Positions 35,678 through 46,762 are shown, counted from the stretch's first letter. The stretch: DNA of 64,000 nucleotides from Lachnospiraceae bacterium (GCA_015057005.1 SVFF01000001.1:186001-250000); one strand, 5' to 3'. Numbers and translations are program-made. Notes: generated by a model from the sequence alone, not told the origin.

Positions 35678-36187
35678 TTAAGCTAAAACCTCTTCAACAG
35701 ACTTGCCGCGGTTCTTTGCTACTTCTTCAGGAGCTTTCAGCTGGCTTAAACCAGTGATTGTTGCAAGAACAACATTCTGCTTGTTGTTGGAACCAAGAGA
35801 CTTGGTACGGATATTCTTGATACCAGCAAGCTCACAAACGATACGTGCGGGACCACCAGCGATGATACCGGTACCTTCGGGTGCCTTCTTTAACAGAACG
35901 TTTGCGGAACCGTATTTACCGATGAAATCGTGAGTGATGGAGTTGTTCTCATCCAGAGCGATCTCAACGATATGCTTCATTGCGTCTTCTTTTCCTTTGC
36001 GGATAGCTTCAGGAATTTCTACTGCTTTGCCAAGGCCGGCACCAACATGACCATTGCCGTCACCTACAACTACCAGAGCGGTGAAACGCATGTTACGACC
36101 ACCCTTAACAGTCTTGGTTACACGCTTGATGGTAACAACCTTATCAGTTAATTCTAACTGGTTTGCATCAATGATTGTATGTTTCAT
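35678..36187 (-). CDS. rpsE: Ribosomal protein S5
   Basis: 169-aa accuracy-related 30S protein. The N-terminal dsRNA-binding-like domain ([27 protein letters not shown]) and the C-terminal domain with [19 protein letters not shown] are complete. Confidence 0.98.
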   Translation of the reverse strand: MKHTIIDANQLELTDKVVTIKRVTKTVKGGRNMRFTALVVVGDGNGHVGAGLGKAVEIPEAIRKGKEDAMKHIVEIALDENNSITHDFIGKYGSANVLLKKAPEGTGIIAGGPARIVCELAGIKNIRTKSLGSNNKQNVVLATITGLSQLKAPEEVAKNRGKSVEEVLA

Positions 36188-36207
36188 GGTGTACTCCTCT
36201 TCCTTTC

Positions 36208-36576
36208 CTAGAATTCCAAGCCAGCTTCTCTGGCTGCATCAGCTAATGCTGCGATCTTACCCTGGTAAATGAAGCCGCCTCTGTCGAAAACTACTTCGCT
36301 AATACCCTTTTCAATTGCTCTCTTAGCAATTACGGTACCCAAATATGCTGCTGCATCAACGTTATTGGTCTTTTCCAGCTCTGCCTTGATCTCTTTCTCA
36401 AGAGTGGAAGCAGATACTAAAGTGTTGCCAACTGTATCGTCGATAATTTGAGCATACATATGATTATTGCTTCTGAACACTGCAAGACGGGGTCTCTGAG
36501 CAGTGCCGCTGAAGCGGTTACGAATTTTCATGTGCTTTTTAACACGAATTTCCTGTCTGGATTCTTTTCTAACCAT
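36208..36576 (-). CDS. rplR: Ribosomal protein L18
   Basis: 122-aa 5S-rRNA-binding protein. [20 protein letters not shown] and the C-terminal [22 protein letters not shown] are conserved. The ATG of MVRKESRQ is preferred because GGAG lies 9 bases upstream; an ATG two codons earlier would leave only 3. Confidence 0.97.
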   Translation of the reverse strand: MVRKESRQEIRVKKHMKIRNRFSGTAQRPRLAVFRSNNHMYAQIIDDTVGNTLVSASTLEKEIKAELEKTNNVDAAAYLGTVIAKRAIEKGISEVVFDRGGFIYQGKIAALADAAREAGLEF

Positions 36577-36596
36577 CTTCATACTCTCCTTATCTA

Positions 36597-37139
36597 TTAT
36601 TTCTTACCAGTCTTACCAACTTTACGTCTGATAGTTTCTTCAGCATACTTGATACCCTTACCCTTGTAAGGCTCAGGTCTTCTCTTGTCTCTGATCTCAG
36701 CTGCATATTGGCCAACTTTTTCTTTATCAATACCCTTAATGATAATGACATTCTGTCCTTCAACAACAGACTCAATACCTTCAGGATCGGTCATCTCTAC
36801 GGGATGGGAAAAGCCTAAGTTCAGGGTCAGAACCTTACCAGCCTTGGATGCTCTGTAACCAACACCGTTAACCTCAAGCTTCTTCTGGTAACCAGTAGTA
36901 ACACCTACAACCATGTTGTTGATCAGGGTTCTGGTCAGACCGTGAAGAGATTTCATTTTCTTTAAATCGTTGGGTCTGCTTACTACTACTGCAGCGCCCT
37001 CTACCTTGATTTCCATCTCGGTAGGTAATACTCTCTCAAGAGTACCCTTAGGACCTTTAACGGTCACTTTGTTATTTTCTGCAACTTCTACAGTTACGCC
37101 TGCAGGAATCGCGATTGGCATTCTACCTATTCTGGACAT
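36597..37139 (-). CDS. rplF: Ribosomal protein L6
   Basis: 180-aa 50S protein with two repeated alpha/beta domains. [15 protein letters not shown] and the C-terminal [21 protein letters not shown] signature are intact. Confidence 0.98.
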   Translation of the reverse strand: MSRIGRMPIAIPAGVTVEVAENNKVTVKGPKGTLERVLPTEMEIKVEGAAVVVSRPNDLKKMKSLHGLTRTLINNMVVGVTTGYQKKLEVNGVGYRASKAGKVLTLNLGFSHPVEMTDPEGIESVVEGQNVIIIKGIDKEKVGQYAAEIRDKRRPEPYKGKGIKYAEETIRRKVGKTGKK

Positions 37140-37186
37140 GCCCGTACCTCCTATTATTTATAGAACAATTTATTGTTACCTTTACT

Positions 37187-37588
37187 TTACCAAACGAAAG
37201 CAAGAACTTCGCCGCCAACACCCAGCTCACGAGCCTTCTTATCGGTTACAACACCGTGGTTGGTGGAAACGATTGCAATGCCGAGGCCGCCCAGAACCTT
37301 AGGCATATCCTCTTTACCTGCATATACGCGCAGACCGGGCTTGGAGATTCTCTTAATACCGGAGATGATCTTCTCGTTCTTGTCTGCACCGTACTTTAAG
37401 GTGATGCGGATGGTCTTGAACAGACCGTCCTCGATAATTTCAAATTTCTTAATATATCCTTCTTCGAAAAGAATCTCAGCAATAGCCAGTTTCATTTTGG
37501 AAGCAGGAACATCAACTGTATCGTGTTTTGCAGTATTTGCATTACGGATTCTTGTAAGCATATCTGCAATAGGATCGCTATGTGTCAT
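37187..37588 (-). CDS. rpsH: Ribosomal protein S8
   Basis: 133-aa 16S-binding protein. [13 protein letters not shown] at the start and [18 protein letters not shown] near the end match the family. In other bacteria S8 also represses the spc operon. AGGAGGAAACAAAATC before the ATG. Confidence 0.98.
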   Translation of the reverse strand: MTHSDPIADMLTRIRNANTAKHDTVDVPASKMKLAIAEILFEEGYIKKFEIIEDGLFKTIRITLKYGADKNEKIISGIKRISKPGLRVYAGKEDMPKVLGGLGIAIVSTNHGVVTDKKARELGVGGEVLAFVW

Positions 37589-37606
37589 GATTTTGTTTCC
37601 TCCTTC

Positions 37607-37792
37607 TTACCAACTTGCTTTCTTAACGCCGGGGATCTCACCCTTGTATGCTAACTCACGGAAACATACTCTGCAGATTCCGTATTTTCTCAGAACAGAA
37701 TGTGGACGACCACAAATATTACAACGTGTATAAGCCTGTGTAGAGAATTTAGGCTTGCGCTGCTGCTTAATCTTCATTGATGTCTTAGCCAT
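37607..37792 (-). CDS. rpsZ: Ribosomal protein S14, zinc (type Z) form
   Basis: 61-aa 30S protein. CNIC at residues 24-27 and CRVC at 40-43 supply the four zinc ligands, so this is the short zinc-binding paralogue rather than the longer zinc-free form. The spc-operon position between rplE and rpsH is the usual one for Firmicutes. Confidence 0.97.
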   Translation of the reverse strand: MAKTSMKIKQQRKPKFSTQAYTRCNICGRPHSVLRKYGICRVCFRELAYKGEIPGVKKASW

Positions 37793-37809
37793 CAGAATAA
37801 ACCTCCTTA

Positions 37810-38349
37810 TTATTTAGCGAAGGGCATGTTGAATAATTTCAATAATTCACGTGCTTCTTCATCAGTATTTGCAGTAGTTACAAAGATAATATCCATACCT
37901 CTGGTCTTGTCGATCTTATCGTACTCGATCTCAGGGAAGATAAACTGCTCTTTGATACCCAGTGCATAGTTGCCTCTGCCGTCAAATGCGTTAGGGTTAA
38001 CACCTCTAAAGTCACGTACACGAGGTAAAGCAAGGTTTACTAAACGATCAAGGAACTCATACATCTTTTCGCCGCGCAGGGTTGTCTTACAACCGATAGC
38101 CATACCCTCACGGATCTTGAAGTTTGCTACAGAATTCTTAGCCTTGGTCAGAACTGCCTTCTGGCCGGTGATCTTTTCCATATCACCTACAGCGTTCTCC
38201 AGAACCTTTGCGTTGTCTTTTGCTTCGCCAACGCCCATGTTGATAACAATCTTGTCAAGCTTGGGAACTTCCATAACATTTTTATATCCAAACTTTTTAG
38301 TCATCGCTTCTACGATTTCATTATTGTACAACTCTTTAAGTCTGCTCAC
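37810..38349 (-). CDS. rplE: Ribosomal protein L5
   Basis: 179-aa 5S-binding protein. [32 protein letters not shown] and the final [19 protein letters not shown] are all present. Confidence 0.98.
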   Translation of the reverse strand: MSRLKELYNNEIVEAMTKKFGYKNVMEVPKLDKIVINMGVGEAKDNAKVLENAVGDMEKITGQKAVLTKAKNSVANFKIREGMAIGCKTTLRGEKMYEFLDRLVNLALPRVRDFRGVNPNAFDGRGNYALGIKEQFIFPEIEYDKIDKTRGMDIIFVTTANTDEEARELLKLFNMPFAK

Positions 38350-38372
38350 GTTATTTTCCTCCTTCCTACTGA

Positions 38373-38684
38373 TTAGTCAATAACTTCACCTGTTGATTTC
38401 GCAAAACGAACCTTCTTGCCGTTTTCCATCTTGAAACCAACTCTTGTTGCCTTACCTTTCACAACAAGCATAACGTTAGAAATATCAATAGGAGCTTCCT
38501 TCTGAACAATACCGCCATTGGGGTTTGCCTGAGAGGGCTTAGCATGCTTTGTGATCATGTTAACGCCTTCAACCAGCACCTTGTTATTTTTTACGTCTAC
38601 AGAAAGAACTTTGCCTTCTGCGTTATTGTCTTTACCAGCGATAACCTTAACGGTATCACCTTTCTTAATCTTCATTGTTGACAT
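38373..38684 (-). CDS. rplX: Ribosomal protein L24
   Basis: 103-aa assembly-initiating 50S protein with an N-terminal KOW motif ([21 protein letters not shown]). It starts at [10 protein letters not shown] with GGAGGTGCCAC upstream; ATG at the fourth codon is a less supported alternative. Confidence 0.97.
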   Translation of the reverse strand: MSTMKIKKGDTVKVIAGKDNNAEGKVLSVDVKNNKVLVEGVNMITKHAKPSQANPNGGIVQKEAPIDISNVMLVVKGKATRVGFKMENGKKVRFAKSTGEVID

Positions 38685-38695
38685 GTGGCACCTCC

Positions 38696-39064
38696 TTATA
38701 ATACTTCGGGAGCCAGGGAAACAATCTTCATAAACTGTTTCTCACGCAGCTCTCTTGCTACAGGTCCAAAGATACGGGTTCCTCTGGGGGTCTTGTCATC
38801 CTTGATAATTACTGCAGCATTCTCGTCGAATTTGATATAGGAACCATCTTTACGGCGTGCGCCCTTTACAGAACGTACAACAACTGCCTTTACAACATCA
38901 CCTTTTTTTACAACGCCGCCTGGTGTTGCATCTTTAACGGAAGCAACAATCACATCGCCGATCTGTGCATATCTTCTTGTAGAGCCGCCTACAACTCTGA
39001 TGCAAAGTAACTCTTTTGCACCGGTGTTATCAGCAACTTTAAGTCTACTTTCCTGCTGAATCAT
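38696..39064 (-). CDS. rplN: Ribosomal protein L14
   Basis: 122-aa 50S protein at the subunit interface. [22 protein letters not shown] and [14 protein letters not shown] are conserved. 11 bases before rplX. Confidence 0.98.
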   Translation of the reverse strand: MIQQESRLKVADNTGAKELLCIRVVGGSTRRYAQIGDVIVASVKDATPGGVVKKGDVVKAVVVRSVKGARRKDGSYIKFDENAAVIIKDDKTPRGTRIFGPVARELREKQFMKIVSLAPEVL

Positions 39065-39109
39065 GATTTTCCTCCTTTGCCGTACTTACGACATACTGTA
39101 CAGGCTAAC

Positions 39110-39364
39110 TTATTTAGCTCTTTCTACGATTTCTACAAGTCTCCATCTCTTATCCTTAGAAAGGGGTCTTGTTTCCATAACCTTAACGGTATCACCAATG
39201 TTGCACTCATTGTTCTCATCGTGAGCCTTCAGAGTGTAAGTGCTCTTTACAACCTTCTTGTACAGAGGATGCTTTACACGATTTTCGATTGCAACAACGA
39301 TTGTCTTATCCATCTTATTACTGGTAACTTTACCAATACGTGTTTTTCTTAAATTTCTTTCCAC
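39110..39364 (-). CDS. rpsQ: Ribosomal protein S17
   Basis: 84-aa OB-fold 30S protein. [20 protein letters not shown] and [20 protein letters not shown] signatures are complete. Confidence 0.98.
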   Translation of the reverse strand: MERNLRKTRIGKVTSNKMDKTIVVAIENRVKHPLYKKVVKSTYTLKAHDENNECNIGDTVKVMETRPLSKDKRWRLVEIVERAK

Positions 39365-39387
39365 GGTCGAACTCCTTTCTCGCGCCC

Positions 39388-39591
39388 TTATGCTCTGCTC
39401 TTCTCGGTGATAACAGTCTGAATACGAGCAATGTTTCTTCTAACTTCTTTGATTCTTGCTGTATTATCTAACTGGTTGGTTGCGTTCTGGAATCTTAAAT
39501 TGAAAAGTTCTTTCTTTGCTGCTACAAGCTCTTTAGCTAATTCAGCTTCAGACTTGTTCTTTAATTCTTCAACAAATTTATTAGATTTCAT
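39388..39591 (-). CDS. rpmC: Ribosomal protein L29
   Basis: 67-aa two-helix 50S protein near the exit tunnel. [25 protein letters not shown] is partially visible as the signature. Its ATG overlaps the rplP stop by one base. Confidence 0.98.
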   Translation of the reverse strand: MKSNKFVEELKNKSEAELAKELVAAKKELFNLRFQNATNQLDNTARIKEVRRNIARIQTVITEKSRA

Positions 39592-40019
39592 TATTCAACA
39601 CCGCCTTCCAAATCTGCCTTAGAAACGATTTTACACTTACAAGGAAGCTTATGCATAGCAAGACGTAATGCTTCGCGTGCAGCCTCTTCAGGAACACCAG
39701 CGATTTCGAACATTACACGTCCGGGCTTAACAACTGCTACCCAATATTCCAAAGTACCTTTACCGGAACCCATACGAGTCTCTGCAGGCTTTGCAGTTAC
39801 AGGCTTGTCAGGGAAAATCTTGATCCAAACTTTACCGGTACGCTTTGTATAACGAGTGAGCGCGATACGGGCTGCCTCAATCTGATTGGACTTGATCCAG
39901 CAAGGTTCTGCTGCTACCAGACCGAACTCACCGTAGGTAAGAGTGTTGCCTCTGGAAGCTTTGCCGGCCATAGTGCCACGGAACTGTTTACGACGTTTTA
40001 CTCTTTTAGGCATTAACAT
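39591..40019 (-). CDS. rplP: Ribosomal protein L16
   Basis: 142-aa 50S protein at the A site. [15 protein letters not shown] and [20 protein letters not shown] are conserved. The start MLM is kept because homologues share it, though the ribosome site (GGAG) is 12 bases away; it lies 2 bases after the rpsC stop, so coupling is likely. Confidence 0.98.
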   Translation of the reverse strand: MLMPKRVKRRKQFRGTMAGKASRGNTLTYGEFGLVAAEPCWIKSNQIEAARIALTRYTKRTGKVWIKIFPDKPVTAKPAETRMGSGKGTLEYWVAVVKPGRVMFEIAGVPEEAAREALRLAMHKLPCKCKIVSKADLEGGVE

Positions 40020-40021
40020 GA

Positions 40022-40675
40022 TTATTTCTCGCTCCCTTCCTGATTTTTAGTGGGAAGTACTTCGCCTTTGTATACCCAAACCTTAACGCCAACCTTACCA
40101 TAGGTGGTGTCAGCCTCAGCGAAGCCGTAGTCAATATCTGCTCTTAAAGTCTGAAGAGGAATGGTACCCTCGCTGTAGAACTCGGAACGTGCGATATCAG
40201 CACCGCCCAGACGTCCGGAACAGCAAGCCTTGATACCAAGAGCGCCAGCCTTCATGGTTCTGCCCATGCAGGACTTCATAGCACGTCTGAAGGATACACG
40301 GCCTTCAAGCTGTGCAGCGATGTTCTCAGCAACCAGCTGTGCATCTCTGTCGGGTCTCTTAATCTCTTTGATATCTACAAGGATCTTCTTGTCAGTTAAC
40401 TTTGCAAGCTCTTTCTTGGTGATCTCGATCTCGTTACCGCCCTTACCAATTACAACACCGGGCTTAGCAGTATAGATGATGATCTTTACTCTGTCAGATG
40501 CTCTCTCGATCTCGATCTTGGAAACACCTGCGCTGTATAATTTCTTCTTCAGATACTTTCTGATATTGTAGTCTTCTGCAAGATACTCGGAAAACTCAGC
40601 ATCAGCGTACCATTTGGAATCCCAATCTTTAATAATGCCGACTCTAAGGCCGTGAGGATTAACTTTCTGTCCCAT
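40022..40675 (-). CDS. rpsC: Ribosomal protein S3
   Basis: 217-aa protein of the mRNA entry site. The KH domain carries [13 protein letters not shown] (about 72-84), and the C-terminal signature [20 protein letters not shown] is present. Confidence 0.98.
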   Translation of the reverse strand: MGQKVNPHGLRVGIIKDWDSKWYADAEFSEYLAEDYNIRKYLKKKLYSAGVSKIEIERASDRVKIIIYTAKPGVVIGKGGNEIEITKKELAKLTDKKILVDIKEIKRPDRDAQLVAENIAAQLEGRVSFRRAMKSCMGRTMKAGALGIKACCSGRLGGADIARSEFYSEGTIPLQTLRADIDYGFAEADTTYGKVGVKVWVYKGEVLPTKNQEGSEK

Positions 40676-40695
40676 TTTGCTTTAAGCTCCTTTCC

Positions 40696-41085
40696 CTACT
40701 TCTTCTCATCCAGGATTACGGTGATGTGGCTTACTCTCTTCTCGATTCTGTAAGCTCTGCCCTGTGCTCTGGGTCTTACTCTCTTCATGGTAGGTCCCTT
40801 ATCTGCATAGCATGCTGCAACATAAAGGTTCTCAACGTTCATTCCGTTGTTGTTCTCAGCGTTTGCAATAGCTGACTCTAACAGCTTCTTAACAAGGCTG
40901 GAAGCATATCTGGGATTGTACTCCAGAATAGCAAGTGCTGTCTGCACATCTTTGCCTCTGATGGCGTCTAATACGAAACATGCTTTCTGAACAGATACTC
41001 TGGCATAAGATAACTTAGCAGAAGGTCTTGTATCTTTCTGAGCGTTTCTTTCTCTCTTAATTTGGGATCTATGTCCTTTAGCCAT
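40696..41085 (-). CDS. rplV: Ribosomal protein L22
   Basis: 129-aa tunnel protein. AKLSYARVSVQKACFVLDAIRG and the beta-hairpin tip region GPTMKRVRPRAQGRAYRIEKR are complete. Confidence 0.98.
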   Translation of the reverse strand: MAKGHRSQIKRERNAQKDTRPSAKLSYARVSVQKACFVLDAIRGKDVQTALAILEYNPRYASSLVKKLLESAIANAENNNGMNVENLYVAACYADKGPTMKRVRPRAQGRAYRIEKRVSHITVILDEKK

Positions 41086-41239
41086 AGATATTGTCCTCCT
41101 TTCAATCTCAACCGCGCAACGGCTCCGTGTGTGTCTTAAGACAAATCACAAGAGGTGCGGTGGGAACGTCACTTCTTTTATTCGCCGGAACCCAAGTGCC
41201 CGCCGAAGCGGACCTTGGAATTCTTACGAGTATTTTTGC
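41086..41239 (-). other. Spacer between rpsS and rplV
   Basis: 154 bases without a gene. A GGCGGGCACTTGGGTTCCGG stretch and CACACACGG/CCGTGTGTG partial symmetry are visible on the minus strand. No terminator or promoter recognised. Confidence 0.4.
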
Positions 41240-41521
41240 TTATCTTACTTTGGATTTCTTCTCATCCTTGCCATGTCCGCGATAGGTTCTGGTAGCAACG
41301 AACTCGCCGAGCTTGTGACCAACCATATCTTCGGTAACATATACAGGCACATGCTTTCTTCCGTCATGAACTGCAATAGTGAGTCCAACGAAGGAAGGGA
41401 AAATTGTGGAACGGCGGGACCAGGTCTTGATTACTTCCTTCTTGCCAGCCGCATTTAAAGCATCCACTTTCTTTAACAGACTTGCATCTGCAAAAGGTCC
41501 TTTTTTCAGTGATCTAGCCAT
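41240..41521 (-). CDS. rpsS: Ribosomal protein S19
   Basis: 93-aa 30S head protein. [19 protein letters not shown] and [16 protein letters not shown] are intact. Preceded by AGGAGGAAGAACA. Confidence 0.98.
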   Translation of the reverse strand: MARSLKKGPFADASLLKKVDALNAAGKKEVIKTWSRRSTIFPSFVGLTIAVHDGRKHVPVYVTEDMVGHKLGEFVATRTYRGHGKDEKKSKVR

Positions 41522-41536
41522 TGTTCTTCCTCCTTA

Positions 41537-42379
41537 TTACTTGATCGCTCTGCCGTCGCGTCTTCTTACAATCAGCTTGTTAGAAGCTTTTTTCTTTTTA
41601 CGGGTCTTCAGACCAAGAGCGGGCTTGCCCCAAGGTGTGCTGGGACCGGGACGACCGATACCAGTCTTACCTTCACCACCACCGTGAGGATGGTCGTTAG
41701 GGTTCATTACGGAACCGCGAACGGTAGGACGGATGCCCATGTGACGCTTACGTCCGGCTTTACCGATGTTAATAAGGTTGTGATCCACGTTACCAACAAC
41801 ACCAACGGTTGCACGGCATACAAGGGGAACCATTCTCATTTCGCCGGAGGGAAGACGCAGAGTTGCGTACTTGCCTTCCTTAGCCATCAGCTGTGCGCTG
41901 CCGCCTGCGGAACGAACCAGCTGGCCGCCCTTGCCGGGATATAATTCAATGTTGTGTACCTGGGTACCAACAGGAATCTCAGATAAAGGTAAGCAGTTAC
42001 CTAATCTTACTTCTGCTGCAGGACCATTCATAACCTTCATTCCGTCGGTCAGACCTTCGGGAGCGATGATGTATGCCTTGGTACCATCTTCGTAGCAGAT
42101 CAGAGCGATGTTTGCAGTTCTGTTAGGATCGTACTCGATACCGATAACAGTTGCTGCGATACCATCCTTATTTCTCTTGAAATCGATGATTCTGTATTTT
42201 CTTCTGGATCCACCGCCGTGATGTCTTACAGTGATCTTACCCTGATTGTTACGGCCGGCGTTCTTCTTCAGAGATACGGTAAGGCTCTTCTCAGGAGTGC
42301 TCTTGGTAATCTCAGAGAAATCAGAACCGGTCATATTTCTTCTGGACGGTGTATAGGGATTATATGTCTTAATTCCCAT
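41537..42379 (-). CDS. rplB: Ribosomal protein L2
   Basis: 280-aa 50S protein essential for peptidyl transfer. [20 protein letters not shown] starts the conserved region, and the C-terminal [21 protein letters not shown] carries the histidine-rich loop. The ATG at 42379 follows AAGGAGATAAGAAA; 13 upstream codons are excluded. Confidence 0.98.
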   Translation of the reverse strand: MGIKTYNPYTPSRRNMTGSDFSEITKSTPEKSLTVSLKKNAGRNNQGKITVRHHGGGSRRKYRIIDFKRNKDGIAATVIGIEYDPNRTANIALICYEDGTKAYIIAPEGLTDGMKVMNGPAAEVRLGNCLPLSEIPVGTQVHNIELYPGKGGQLVRSAGGSAQLMAKEGKYATLRLPSGEMRMVPLVCRATVGVVGNVDHNLINIGKAGRKRHMGIRPTVRGSVMNPNDHPHGGGEGKTGIGRPGPSTPWGKPALGLKTRKKKKASNKLIVRRRDGRAIK

Positions 42380-42418
42380 TTTCTTATCTCCTTTACTTGT
42401 GATTTTGTTTCGCGACAT

Positions 42419-42537
42419 CTAATCTACGCCGCATATGAACGAAATTGCTTTCGTTGGAAGAATCGCTTGCGATTCTTCGGGACAAAACATAGTTTTACTT
42501 GGTGAGGTCTTTTCGAACCTTAGTAAAACTTTTTGTC
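42419..42537 (-). other. Structured spacer between rplW and rplB
   Basis: Three successive hairpins: CGAAATTGCTTTCG near 42439, GAAGAATCG/CGATTCTTC (42457-42478), and a long stem from GGACAAAA (42480-42487) to TTTTGTCC (about 42531-42538) with inner AGTTTTACT/AGTAAAACT and AGGT/ACCT pairs. It ends right at the rplW stop codon. No gene. Confidence 0.6.
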
Positions 42538-42837
42538 CTACAGACCTGCGAAGATCTCGATCTCCTTGCTGTCCTCGGTCAACTGAACGATTGCCTTCTT
42601 GGTCTTAGCAGTCTTACCAACTGTCAAGCCACGTCTCTTGTTCTTGCCATCCATGTTGATGGTGTTGACTTTCTTAACCTTGGTTCCTTCAAACATCTTC
42701 TCTACAGCCTCTTTGATCTGAGACTTGTTAGCTTCTGTATGAACTAAGAATGTATATTTCTTCTCGCCCATGCCAGCCATACTCTTCTCGGTAATAACTG
42801 GTTTGAGGATTACGTCATAGTATTTAATATCTGCCAT
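42538..42837 (-). CDS. rplW: Ribosomal protein L23
   Basis: 99-aa protein at the tunnel exit that docks SRP and trigger factor. [15 protein letters not shown] and the [18 protein letters not shown] region are conserved. It overlaps rplD by one base. Confidence 0.98.
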   Translation of the reverse strand: MADIKYYDVILKPVITEKSMAGMGEKKYTFLVHTEANKSQIKEAVEKMFEGTKVKKVNTINMDGKNKRRGLTVGKTAKTKKAIVQLTEDSKEIEIFAGL

Positions 42838-43457
42838 TATGCGTACACCTCCTCGATTTTTGCAACAGCGTCCTTGGTCAGAACAACTGTCTTAGCCTTC
42901 ATGATGTCGTATACGTTGATGTTGTTTACCAGAGTGGTATTTACATCAGCTACGTTCTTTGCGGACATAACTACGTTTGCATCATTGTCAGCGATTACTA
43001 CCAGGCCCTTCTGAACCTTTAAGTTATTCATTACGTTTACGAAATTCTTGGTCTTGATCTCTTCGAACTTCAGCTCGTCGATTACAACCAGGCTGCTTCC
43101 CTGAACCTTGCTGGTCAGTGCAGACTTCAGAGCTGCTCTCTTCTCTTTCTTGTTAAGCTTGAAAGAGTAATCTCTGGGGGTGGGAGCGAATACTACGCCG
43201 CCATGTGTCCACTGGGGAGATCTGGTGGAACCCTGTCTTGCATTACCGGTTCCCTTCTGTCTCCAGGGCTTTCTGCCGCCGCCGGATACTTCAGAACGGG
43301 TCTTTGCTTTCTGGGTGCCCTGACGATTGTTTGCAAGCTGCTGTACAACTGCCATGTGTACCAGGTGCTCATTCACCTCTACACCGAACACTGCATCGTT
43401 AAGCTCGATTGTACCAACTTCTTTGCCTTCCATATTATAAACAACTACGTTTGCCAT
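42837..43457 (-). CDS. rplD: Ribosomal protein L4
   Basis: 206-aa protein with the extended tunnel loop ([20 protein letters not shown]). In enterobacteria L4 represses the S10 operon; whether it does so here is unknown. GGAGGACCAATCAG before the ATG. Confidence 0.98.
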   Translation of the reverse strand: MANVVVYNMEGKEVGTIELNDAVFGVEVNEHLVHMAVVQQLANNRQGTQKAKTRSEVSGGGRKPWRQKGTGNARQGSTRSPQWTHGGVVFAPTPRDYSFKLNKKEKRAALKSALTSKVQGSSLVVIDELKFEEIKTKNFVNVMNNLKVQKGLVVIADNDANVVMSAKNVADVNTTLVNNINVYDIMKAKTVVLTKDAVAKIEEVYA

Positions 43458-43482
43458 CTGATTGGTCCTCCTTTCGCTCTAA

Positions 43483-44166
43483 CTATGCTTCAGCCTTTAC
43501 GGTCTCTTTAATGGTTACCATTGCCTTCTTAGCACCGGGTACTGCACCCTTTACCAGAAGCAGATTCTTTTCAGCGTCAACTCTTACAACCTCAAGGTTC
43601 TGTACAGTTACCTTTACGGAACCCATGTGACCGGGCATTCCTTTGCCCTTGAATACGCGGCTGGGAGAGGAACATGCGCCGTTAGAACCCTGATGACGAT
43701 GGAACTTGGAACCGTGAGCCATGGGACCTCTGTGCTGTCCGTGTCTCTTGATTGCGCCCTGGAAGCCCTTACCCTTGGAGATTGCAGAAGCATCGATCTT
43801 ATCGCCTGCTGCGAAGATGTCAGCCTTGATCTCTGCGCCTAAGGTGTACTCCTCAGCGTTCTCAAACTTGAACTCTCTTACATATCTCTTTGCGCTTACG
43901 CCGGCCTTCTTGAAGTGGCCCTGCTGAGCCTTGTTAACACCATGTCTGTGGATAACTTCCTTCTTGCCAGCAGCATCTTTGTTAACGATCTTCTCTTTCT
44001 TGTCTACGAAGCCAACCTGTACTGCGCTGTAACCGTCGTTTTCTACAGTCTTAACCTGGGTTACTACACAAGGGCCAGCCTGAAGAACAGTTACGGGAAC
44101 GAGCACGCCGTCTTCGTTGAAGATCTGGGTCATTCCGATTTTTGTTGCTAAAATTGCTTTCTTCAT
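43483..44166 (-). CDS. rplC: Ribosomal protein L3
   Basis: 227-aa early-assembly protein. [20 protein letters not shown] at the start and [23 protein letters not shown] near residue 145 are family signatures. The ATG at 44166 follows AAGGAGGTAAAA; 11 upstream codons are rejected. Confidence 0.98.
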   Translation of the reverse strand: MKKAILATKIGMTQIFNEDGVLVPVTVLQAGPCVVTQVKTVENDGYSAVQVGFVDKKEKIVNKDAAGKKEVIHRHGVNKAQQGHFKKAGVSAKRYVREFKFENAEEYTLGAEIKADIFAAGDKIDASAISKGKGFQGAIKRHGQHRGPMAHGSKFHRHQGSNGACSSPSRVFKGKGMPGHMGSVKVTVQNLEVVRVDAEKNLLLVKGAVPGAKKAMVTIKETVKAEA

Positions 44167-44369
44167 TTTTACCTCCTTGTTTCTAACTGCTCGCCACACT
44201 GCAGTTACGCTTCGCGCTCCTCCACTCGGATTTTGCTTCGCAAAACACCTCGCATTTTGGGTGGCTCACAGTCTTTCTTCTACATAGCGGACCACACGAT
44301 GTTGCTGTGTGTTCTTACGTCTAAGTAGAGGTTTTGTTTTTTGGTTACTTATTTGTTTTAATGAAAAAC
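44167..44369 (-). other. Spacer between rpsJ and rplC
   Basis: 203 bases without a gene. TTTTGCTTCGCAAAA (44232-44246) is a clean hairpin, and ACACACAGCAA/TTGCTGTGTGT-like symmetry lies near 44300. Probably intercistronic leader sequence. Confidence 0.45.
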
Positions 44370-44687
44370 TTATTTGTTCTTCATTTTGATATCAATGTAA
44401 ACACCTGCAGGCATTTCCAGTCTCTGCAGCGCATCAACTGTCTTCTGGGTCGGTGCAATGATATCGATGAGTCTCTTATGAGTTCTCTGCTCGAACTGTT
44501 CTCTGGAGTCTTTGTACTTGTGTACCGCTCTCAGAATGGTAACTACTTCCTTCTTGGTAGGAAGAGGCACAGGGCCGCTCACCTGGGAACCAGTCTTCTT
44601 AACAGTTTCGATGATTTTTTTGGCAGATGCATCAACCAGCTGATGCTCATAAGCTTTCAGGGTAATTCTCATTACTTGACTTGCCAT
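44370..44687 (-). CDS. rpsJ: Ribosomal protein S10
   Basis: 105-aa first gene of the S10 operon; it also binds NusB in antitermination. [19 protein letters not shown] and the [22 protein letters not shown] loop are conserved. Confidence 0.98.
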   Translation of the reverse strand: MASQVMRITLKAYEHQLVDASAKKIIETVKKTGSQVSGPVPLPTKKEVVTILRAVHKYKDSREQFEQRTHKRLIDIIAPTQKTVDALQRLEMPAGVYIDIKMKNK

Positions 44688-44982
44688 AAAAAAAGTCGCC
44701 TCCTTTTCGCACTTTTGATTCTAATGAAAAGCTTTTCGCTCTTCATTTTCAGTACGACAAGCGGTGACTGTACACTCTCCCGTGTGTGTCCCACACCTTT
44801 ACGCAACGCTTTCTTCTTTCAGGGTTGGACTTACGGGCCGTTTCTGCCCTAGGCAGACTAAATTTGGTACAGTGACTTGTCGTCAGTTTCCTAACTTGAC
44901 ATTCGCTCCACGGAAAACCTGCTCTTCATTGCTGAAGACCAGCAACCTCACGCTTCACAGCTATCATGCCACAGCAAGAATT
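44688..44982 (-). other. S10 operon leader
   Basis: About 290 bases between the promoter and rpsJ with no gene. Short stems are visible: TGACTTGTCGTCA (44873-44885), GGGC/GCCC (44836-44849) and GTGTG/CACAC around 44783. A long leader suggests regulation by a ribosomal protein, but it does not obviously match a known S10 leader. Confidence 0.5.
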
Positions 44983-45011
44983 AGTATACATGGAAATCCC
45001 AGGTTTTGCAA
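44983..45011 (-). promoter_or_regulatory. Promoter of the S10 operon
   Basis: Minus strand TTGCAA (45011-45006), 17 bases, TATACT (44988-44983), in an A/T-rich setting (T runs at 45013-45053) typical of an UP element. Confidence 0.75.
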
Positions 45012-45072
45012 TACTTTTTTTCATCAGTATTACACTTTTTTTGTATTTTTTTTAATACAATATTCCCCAAGA

Positions 45073-45098
45073 ATGGCAGCCGCAAAAACGGCTGCCAT
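45073..45098 (-). terminator. Hairpin after the putP gene
   Basis: ATGGCAGCCG (45073-45082) pairs exactly with CGGCTGCCAT (45089-45098). It lies 51 bases after the putP stop; on the minus strand the following bases (TCTTGGGG) are not T-rich, so its efficiency is uncertain. Confidence 0.55.
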
Positions 45099-45149
45099 CC
45101 ATGATTTCACTAATCTCTTCTTATTATAATGTAACTTTTAACGCAACAC

Positions 45150-46706
45150 TTATCCGATTCTGACTGCTTCAAAATCTTCCTCGATTTCTTTAGAAGGAGG
45201 CGCTGTCACAAGTGATACCACCAGAATACACAAGGATGAGAAAATAAATGCAGGCAGCAATTCATAAATGGCGAACACACCGCCCAGCTTACTGATTATC
45301 AGCTTCCAAATAAATACCATTGCTGCACCGCCTACCATACCTGCAATCGCTCCTGCTCTGTTGGTTCTCTTCCAGAACAGGGAGAACAGCATGATAGGAC
45401 CGAAGGTTGCACCAAAGCCGGCCCATGCAAAGGATACGATTCTGAAAATAACACTATTTTCATCCATAGCGATCAGCATTCCGATCACTGCGATCACAAG
45501 AAGCGTAATCCTGGTCACAGTCATTACTTCTTTATCAGAAGCTTTTTTCTTACAGACACCCTGATAAATATTTTTTGCAAAAGCAGAGGCCGCGATCAGC
45601 AGATAAGAATCTGACGAGCTGATGGTAGCCGCCAGAATACCGGCCATTACAAAACCTGCCAGGATTGCAGGCAGAGAACTTGTAGCCAGAGTGATGAAAA
45701 TATTTTCGGCACCGGATGCCGTCAGATGAGCAGTGGGATACAGCATTCTTCCCACAATACCGATAAACACTGCAACTGCAAGGGAGATAACCACCCAGAT
45801 GATTGCGATTCTTCTGGAGAGTTTCAGTTCATCCTCCTTGCGGATAGCCATAAAGCGAAGCAGCACCTGAGGCATACCAAAATAACCAAGCCCCCATGCC
45901 AGCATGGAACATACGCTTAACAGACTGTAATTTGCAGCCTCTCCGAATACGGGTACTCCCGCATTCACGATCTGCTCTCCCGCCTCGTTCAGGGAAGGGG
46001 TTGCCAGTCCGAAGAACTCCAGGAAACCGGGAATGGCCTGCGCATTCTCAATGACAGCACCGATTCCACCAGCATTCGTAACACCAATGACAACGATCAC
46101 AGTCAAAGAAACCACCATAACGATGGCCTGCATGAAGTCAGATGCACTTTCAGCAAGGAACCCGCCCAGGATAGTGTATGCCAATACAAAAATCGCGCCC
46201 AAGATCATCATTGTTACATAAGGCAGTCCGAACAGTGTGGAGAACAGTTTACCGCAGGTAACAAAGCAGCTTGAAGCATAAACGGTAAAGAAGATCAGAA
46301 TAAACGCTGCTGCCAACGTCATGATCACTTTTTTATCTTCTCTGAATCTGTTAGAAAAGAAATCCGGCAGTGTGATCGCATTGTTGGCTCTCACGCTGTA
46401 ACGGCGCAATCTCTTGGAAACGATCAGCCAGTTGAAATAAGTACCAATGGCAAGGCCGATGGCAGTCCATGCCGCATCTGCAAGTCCGCACCAATAAGCA
46501 ACTCCCGGCAAGCCCATCAAAAGCCAGCCGCTCATATCAGAAGCCTCTGCACTCATAGCTGTCACCCAGGGACCCAGGGATCTTCCGCCCAGAAAATAAT
46601 TTTCCGAATTCTGATTCGCCTTTTTCGCATAAGCCAATCCAATTGCTATTACGATCGTCATATATACAACCATCGCAACTAAAATCTGCAATGTACTTCC
46701 GTCCAT
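45150..46706 (-). CDS. putP: Sodium/proline symporter family protein
   Basis: 518-aa sodium:solute symporter with about 13 hydrophobic segments. SENYFLGGRSLGPWVTAMSA and ASDMSGWLLMGLPG (residues about 34-70) are the PutP-type substrate/Na+ site region, and SSDSYLLIAASAFAKNIYQ lies near 370. Uptake of proline with Na+ is the likely role; close SSS relatives carry other solutes. AGGAGG lies 9 bases before the ATG. Single-gene unit with its own promoter and terminator. Confidence 0.92.
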   Translation of the reverse strand: MDGSTLQILVAMVVYMTIVIAIGLAYAKKANQNSENYFLGGRSLGPWVTAMSAEASDMSGWLLMGLPGVAYWCGLADAAWTAIGLAIGTYFNWLIVSKRLRRYSVRANNAITLPDFFSNRFREDKKVIMTLAAAFILIFFTVYASSCFVTCGKLFSTLFGLPYVTMMILGAIFVLAYTILGGFLAESASDFMQAIVMVVSLTVIVVIGVTNAGGIGAVIENAQAIPGFLEFFGLATPSLNEAGEQIVNAGVPVFGEAANYSLLSVCSMLAWGLGYFGMPQVLLRFMAIRKEDELKLSRRIAIIWVVISLAVAVFIGIVGRMLYPTAHLTASGAENIFITLATSSLPAILAGFVMAGILAATISSSDSYLLIAASAFAKNIYQGVCKKKASDKEVMTVTRITLLVIAVIGMLIAMDENSVIFRIVSFAWAGFGATFGPIMLFSLFWKRTNRAGAIAGMVGGAAMVFIWKLIISKLGGVFAIYELLPAFIFSSLCILVVSLVTAPPSKEIEEDFEAVRIG

Positions 46707-46762
46707 TTATCATAACCTCCTGTAAAAGCGATCACCCAACATCAATCGCCCGATTTCGCTAC

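Noticed and set aside
42419..42537. tRNA gene suggested by a GGTTCGAA-like sequence on the minus strand
   Set aside because: No acceptor, D or anticodon arms can be folded around it; the bases belong to a long hairpin.
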